A stretch of DNA of 64,000 bases from positions 2,046,001-2,110,000 of the forward strand of contig JAHRBC010000007.1 of NCBI GenBank assembly GCA_022702545.1, given 5' to 3'. This DNA comes from Phycomyces nitens. Lineage: Eukaryota > Mucoromycota > Mucoromycetes > Mucorales > Phycomycetaceae. A program made the position numbers and the translations under genes. A model generated the notes under the pieces. The model ran no database searches. It saw nothing but the letters and a program-made list of their open reading frames with translations, and was not told where the DNA came from. This document shows positions 60,024 to 64,000 of the stretch, piece after piece. The stretch's first letter is position 1. Each line of letters begins with the position of its first letter.

Positions 60024-61560
60024 GGATAAAAATGACAAGAAATTAATAATAATAAAAATAATATAAACAAGTTGATAATTCGCGAATGTTAAAAGATGAA
60101 TTTAATGGCATTGGTTACACACATAAGCAACTACCGTTTGTCAATAGCAGACATATTATAGAGGCACTTTACTAATAAACAATACCAGTAATAATAAAAC
60201 AAAAGTGCGAGACAATAAGACTACAAATTCCAAACAAGGTGACAATGGTGTCCAAATAATAGCCAACTTTTATGTTTATTAAATACAACAAAGCTTTAGA
60301 GTATATTGATGTTATATATATAAAAAGAAATATAGGGTTGATTGAACGCTATAAACAGCATTAGATATACTTGGTATCTTTTAATGAATTGGATTAAATA
60401 CCAAAGACTGACTAGCCTACTTTTCATGATATTACATTGGATTTTAGAGCTATCAAGCAATGCCATCCCGAACTTTCATTGTATGAATATTGAATTATGT
60501 TCAAAATATTCAGGAATCTTAAATAATGCACGTTTTACATAAAGACATAAGAACTTATATATTAATAGCCGTATGGGCCTACTCAAGAAGTATGATATAG
60601 CCCATATTTATATAATATTATACAATAACCTAGATAATAAGAAACATATATTTAATATCTACAAATAGAAAAGAAATAATAAATAGCTTTACAAAACATA
60701 TTAATATTTTATATCCATACTGGGTGAGTCCAAGTCCAAGTCAACCCAATATAATGAGACAAGCTGTTGTTCAGGCTATTTTTCTATTTGAGTCGAGGTA
60801 CACTTCAATCCAACCTAGTGAGACAAGGTGTTTGTGGTATACACACCACAGCTGAGTGAACACAAAATCTACAATCAATATTTGTTTACTCTTTGCTAAT
60901 GACCATGACAAGTTAACATCTCAGGAACATACCAGGCATACGTACACTTCACACTGCTAGAGTGATAACCAACCATTACACAACGGGTACTTTAATTACA
61001 AGGGAATTTGAATAATAGTATATAACCAATCATAATATTCTTTCTTCAATAAATGACACTCTCACAGTATTCTTATTTCCCTTAAAAGATACTAACAAAC
61101 CATATACCTCATCATCAATTAGACTGGTATTGCAGCCAAGGCTCTAAATAGTTTTATAGAGAAGACAAGAATGAAAAATGGTTGTAGAGCCTCTCTGTCC
61201 CCTCTTTTTATAAATTCTCTATTATTCTAGATATACTTTGGTGCTTTTTGTTGTGCATTTGCTGATTGCAAAAGATTGATTCAGTAGATTGTGTACATTA
61301 CAGCCAAATACTCTTTATGTTGATATATTTAAAATTTAGTATGAACAGCAGTAGGAGAAAAAGAAGAAGAAGAAAAAGGAATTGAATTAAAATGAGATTT
61401 AGTGATTAGCTCTACAGATGTAAAGAATCTATTATCTTGAGTGATGGGCACATCATTTTGGTAAAAAAATACCCAGCAGACACTATAGACATTATTACCA
61501 TAAAAGGCAAGCAAAGAGTTGCACGTATTTCTTAATTTTCTATATACCAGTAATACTGGT
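60024..61560. other. Repeat-bearing spacer after TRA1
   Basis: About 1.5 kb, AT-rich, no supported gene. A direct imperfect duplication occurs near 60740-60835 (AACCCAATATAATGAGACAAGCTG versus AATCCAACCTAGTGAGACAAGGTG). A frame at 60342-60542 is low-quality. Confidence 0.5.
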
Positions 61561-61670
61561 GTATGACTAGGTTGGTTAGGATGTTGGATTTTCAATGTCC
61601 AGGTCGTGGGTTCGATTCCGGGTGTGGACATTGTATTTTCAATGTCCAGGTCCGGGGTTCGAATCCAAAC
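61561..61670 (+). repeat. tRNA-derived (SINE-like) unit with duplicated B box
   Basis: The head is tRNA-like: TGACTAGGTTGGTTAGGATG resembles a pol III A box. It is followed by TTGGATTTTCAATGTCC, an anticodon-arm-like part with UUC in the loop (tRNA-Glu-like), and GGTTCGATTCC, an exact B box (61609-61619). The segment TTTTCAATGTCCAGGTC then repeats 47 bp later with a second B box GGTTCGAATCC (61656-61666). The duplicated box and missing acceptor stem make it a tRNA-derived repeat rather than a working tRNA gene. Confidence 0.6.
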
Positions 61671-61739
61671 GCTGGCTTTGGGAAAATGAATACGTCTGTT
61701 CCGACTGGGTTTATATACTGGGGCAGTACCTGGGACTTT

Positions 61740-62085
61740 GGCTAAGTCTCAGCTTGGACTTCAGTGGCCGCGGGGATTCCAATCTACCAAGCTTAGCTTG
61801 GTAGAGTACTGTTGCATTTTTTTTTATTTTATTTTTTGTCGTTTTGGATCTGTATTGTTCTTCCAATGCTATAATACACCCAATATTGGCCAAACCCACT
61901 GGGAATTGTAAACGAGGATAGAAAGATAGATCCTTTTTTATTCAATGAAATATTGTTCTCTTTTATATCTTTTCTAAACCTACTCAGCCATCATAAGTGT
62001 CTGACACTTTGGTGGCCTCAAAGATTCTAATCTACTTAGAAGGAGAGCTTAGTAGACTACTACTATTTTTTAGTTTTTCAAATTT
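61740..62085 (+). repeat. Two diverged copies of a SINE-body-like repeat
   Basis: A stretch near 61750-61830 (GGATTCCAATCTACCAAGCTTA, then GCTTGGTAGAGTACTG and T-rich) aligns by eye with 61995-62085 (AGATTCTAATCTACTTAGAAGG, then GCTTAGTAGACTACTA and T-rich). Both end in long T-rich runs. They lie just after the tRNA-derived head, so they may be the body and a second, older copy of the same short interspersed element. Confidence 0.5.
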
Positions 62086-62696
62086 ATTTATTAGGGGGTT
62101 TCATTGATTTTATTTTTCCAAGTTTTATCTATTGGCAATCAAACCAACTCAGCCTATGTGAGAGACACTTCTGTGTCTGGGGTATAACTGTCTTCTCAAG
62201 TTGGGCCGTACTTTTATCAAGCCCAAGTATGGATTTTAGCCCTGAGTTTGGTACATGGCCGTTGCGATATCTGGTCAATCTCTTGCTATCCGGTAATCAA
62301 TATTGTAACAGTGTAAAAGTCATGTTTTATTCAAGCCTCCAATCTCTCATGATCGGTTAATGGAACCAGGTGCTGCGAAGATGTGCTCGTCAGGATTTCG
62401 GCTGAACGTCTTTAGGCCATTATCTTGCACTGGAAACAATGTTCAATTCTCGCCCGTAGCCCCCCTGGACTACAAAACTATATTGATCGTTCTTGGTTGT
62501 ACTACTCTAATAGCTATACCCGAGAGCACTTTGATAATGTTAATCCTGAGAATGTAAAATCGCGTCCAGATGAAACGAAGGAGGCGGGGTCTGGTAACTG
62601 AATATAGCCTTTGTTGCTTAAAACAGTGAGGAATAGCCCTAGTCTTTTGAATTTTGTTGTTCTTTTGAACATCCTGTCTCGGTCTATAGTTGACTT

Positions 62697-62764
62697 TGGT
62701 TGACTTGACAGGTAGTTTTCTGGCCTTGGCCGGAAGACCGTGAGTTCGAATCTCACAGAGCCTT
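62697..62764 (+). other. tRNA-like 3' half
   Basis: The segment contains a perfect T-arm, GTGAG TTCGAAT CTCAC (62740-62756), followed by AGAGCC and TTTT, a pol III-style terminator. A GGCCTTGGCC stem lies 5' of it. The matching 5' acceptor strand (GGCTCT) is missing, so it is probably a tRNA fragment or another SINE head. Confidence 0.45.
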
Positions 62765-63229
62765 TTAGATAGTTTTATTCTCTAAATATTCCTATCTTTG
62801 ATTTAATATTCGTACAGACTCATACCAAGATTAAGGACAATTGATTTAAACCTCACAAAATAAAGAGTCAGCACCATAATTTTTTTAAAGGCGCTTTCCT
62901 CATTCGAATCACAGCATGTCTCAACAAAACAACAACTAAATCCTTGAGAAACAGAAGGAGCTTTTAGCTTATCAAAAATAACCTCTAATCAGTGGAACTC
63001 GTATAACCACATCACCTTTAGCTACACCACAGGAGAATTACACATCATTGCAAACAGTATGCACACCAATCAAAAGACAGAAAGATACTAGAAGCGCATT
63101 TTCTGAGAAACGAAAGAAACTTCCCAGCTTACGAATGTACATGCCAGCTAAAATTTAACCAATGGAATGAAACAGAATCGCGCTGCGATGCATGGAAATC
63201 TTAAAGTCTTTGTGTCAGACACAATGAGT

Positions 63230-63770
63230 CATTCAACCTCAAAGTCTACAATTCGGAGGACTATTCATAGAATCTGCCTGTTTTCTTGTCGAGCTGTATG
63301 AGAGTCACAGCTATTAAAGGCGCATTAGATGAAGCGAGTAAGATTTGTTAATCACTCCAATAAAGCTAATCAAAGATGGGATTGTGTCATCCGGAGCGAT
63401 GAGTCCAGAGTTATGCTTTTTCCGAAAGGTAGGAACACGAGTGTTTAGCACCAAATTTATGAAGCAGATTATGTAAAGCCAAGAATGCAACTTAGTGGAG
63501 GCTCCATTGTGCTCTAGTGATGTATATGGGCAGGAGCCGTAGATCCTTTAATATGATCAAGGGTATGCTTAAACAGCAAGCGTATATGAACTTTCTGGGA
63601 AGAAGCCTTTCCATTTTTCGGGAAATTGAATGAAGAAAACAACCGAGAGCTTGTTTATCAAGTGGAAAATGCTCAATGCAAAAGTCAAATCTTGTGAAGG
63701 GAAAGAAGGCTCTAGGTGGGTCAATAATGTTATGGCTATCAAAAATCCCGGATATCACCCCCATTTATAA
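63230..63770 (+). pseudogene. Decayed Tc1/mariner transposase, catalytic part
   Basis: The plus strand reads STSKSTIRRTIHRICLFSCR, then MKRVRFVNHSNKANQRWDC and VIRSDESRVMLFPKG, which fits the Tc1 pattern of the recognition helix end, the W..V..SDES box (first catalytic Asp) and the following strand. Further on, MQLSGGSIVL matches the GGGSVMVW box, and a shifted frame near 63740 gives KIPDITPIYN in place of SPDLNPIEN. In-frame stops and at least one frameshift show the gene is dead. The N-terminal part probably lies in 62930-63230 but is not readable. No terminal inverted repeat was found by eye. Confidence 0.72.
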
Positions 63771-64000
63771 TATATAGTATGCCTTGGTTGTATGGTGAAG
63801 CCAGTAGTACTAGCCCCAAAAAATCATAAAGAGCTGTATATTGCACTTTACTGTGGGAAATGGAAGGGCGTACCAAGGGCCGGCCTATTGAAACCCGTCC
63901 TTCTCATATATCTGACATCTATGGATATTATGTATCTTGGGTTTATTAAAGAATAAAGAATAAACCAAACACAAAACTTCTATACGCTCAATAAAATGAC
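63771..64000. other. 3' flank of the transposon relic
   Basis: AT-rich sequence continues to the window end, with AATAAAGAATAAACC near 63950. A GGGCCGGCC octamer-like core lies at about 63880. Nothing else is supported. Confidence 0.35.

Noticed and set aside
1..64000. CRISPR array, operon, prophage or bacterial island
   Set aside because: No spaced direct repeats with unique spacers, no ribosome-binding-site-led gene strings, and introns throughout; the DNA is nuclear fungal.

Overview
The window reads as nuclear chromosomal DNA of a fungus, most probably an early-diverging one (Mucoromycota, Mucorales-like). The reasons are dense short introns (mostly 45-120 bp), AT-rich spacers with TA and AAT/ATT microsatellites, fungal-type housekeeping proteins on both strands, and one clear U12-type AT-AC intron. 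The minor spliceosome is lost from most Ascomycota and Basidiomycota but is reported from Rhizopus and Phycomyces. Species cannot be fixed from sequence alone. Exon limits below were worked out by hand from splice signals and reading-frame continuity.

Layout: 0.05-8.7 kb holds the 3' end of inorganic pyrophosphatase, a G-alpha subunit, ribosomal protein eL37 (minus), and a 21-exon importin (KAP114/importin-9). 9.3-12.5 kb holds an MFS-like transporter and a Myb/SANT-like protein, both minus. 14.3-19.5 kb holds an SPX-domain low-affinity phosphate transporter and a PDK1-type kinase whose PH domain lies behind a late intron. 19.8-21.7 kb holds a two-finger C2H2 protein and an RRG7-like mitochondrial nuclease-fold protein (minus). 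21.7-26.7 kb is gene-poor with a decayed Tc1/mariner fragment. 26.7-30.1 kb holds an intronless uridine-phosphorylase-family enzyme and the complex I NDUFA9/40-kDa subunit. 30.2-32.5 kb holds two weak hypothetical genes and an A20/AN1 zinc-finger gene (all minus). 35-38 kb holds a Pcl/Pho80-type cyclin and diphthine synthase DPH5. 38-42 kb is mostly empty. 42-44 kb holds a mitochondrially targeted iron-sulfur (bacterial-type) L-serine dehydratase (minus). 45.8-46.9 kb holds a LEA14/NDR1-like membrane protein (minus), divergent from TRA1. TRA1 (47.3-60.0 kb) is the pseudokinase scaffold of SAGA/NuA4, with one 7.9-kb exon. 60-64 kb is a repeat-rich tail with tRNA-derived SINE-like units and a second decayed Tc1 transposase.

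The genes do not form one pathway. Loose themes are phosphate and nucleotide metabolism (pyrophosphatase, SPX transporter, Pho80-type cyclin, nucleoside phosphorylase), signalling (G-alpha, PDK1), mitochondrial function (NDUFA9, RRG7, serine dehydratase) and translation/chromatin (eL37, DPH5, KAP114, TRA1). The strongest unusual signals are the U12 AT-AC intron in KAP114, two GC-AG introns, the C-terminal cysteine of the serine dehydratase, and the two Tc1 relics with the tRNA-derived repeats. I found no CRISPR array, operon, prophage or clearly new multi-gene system.
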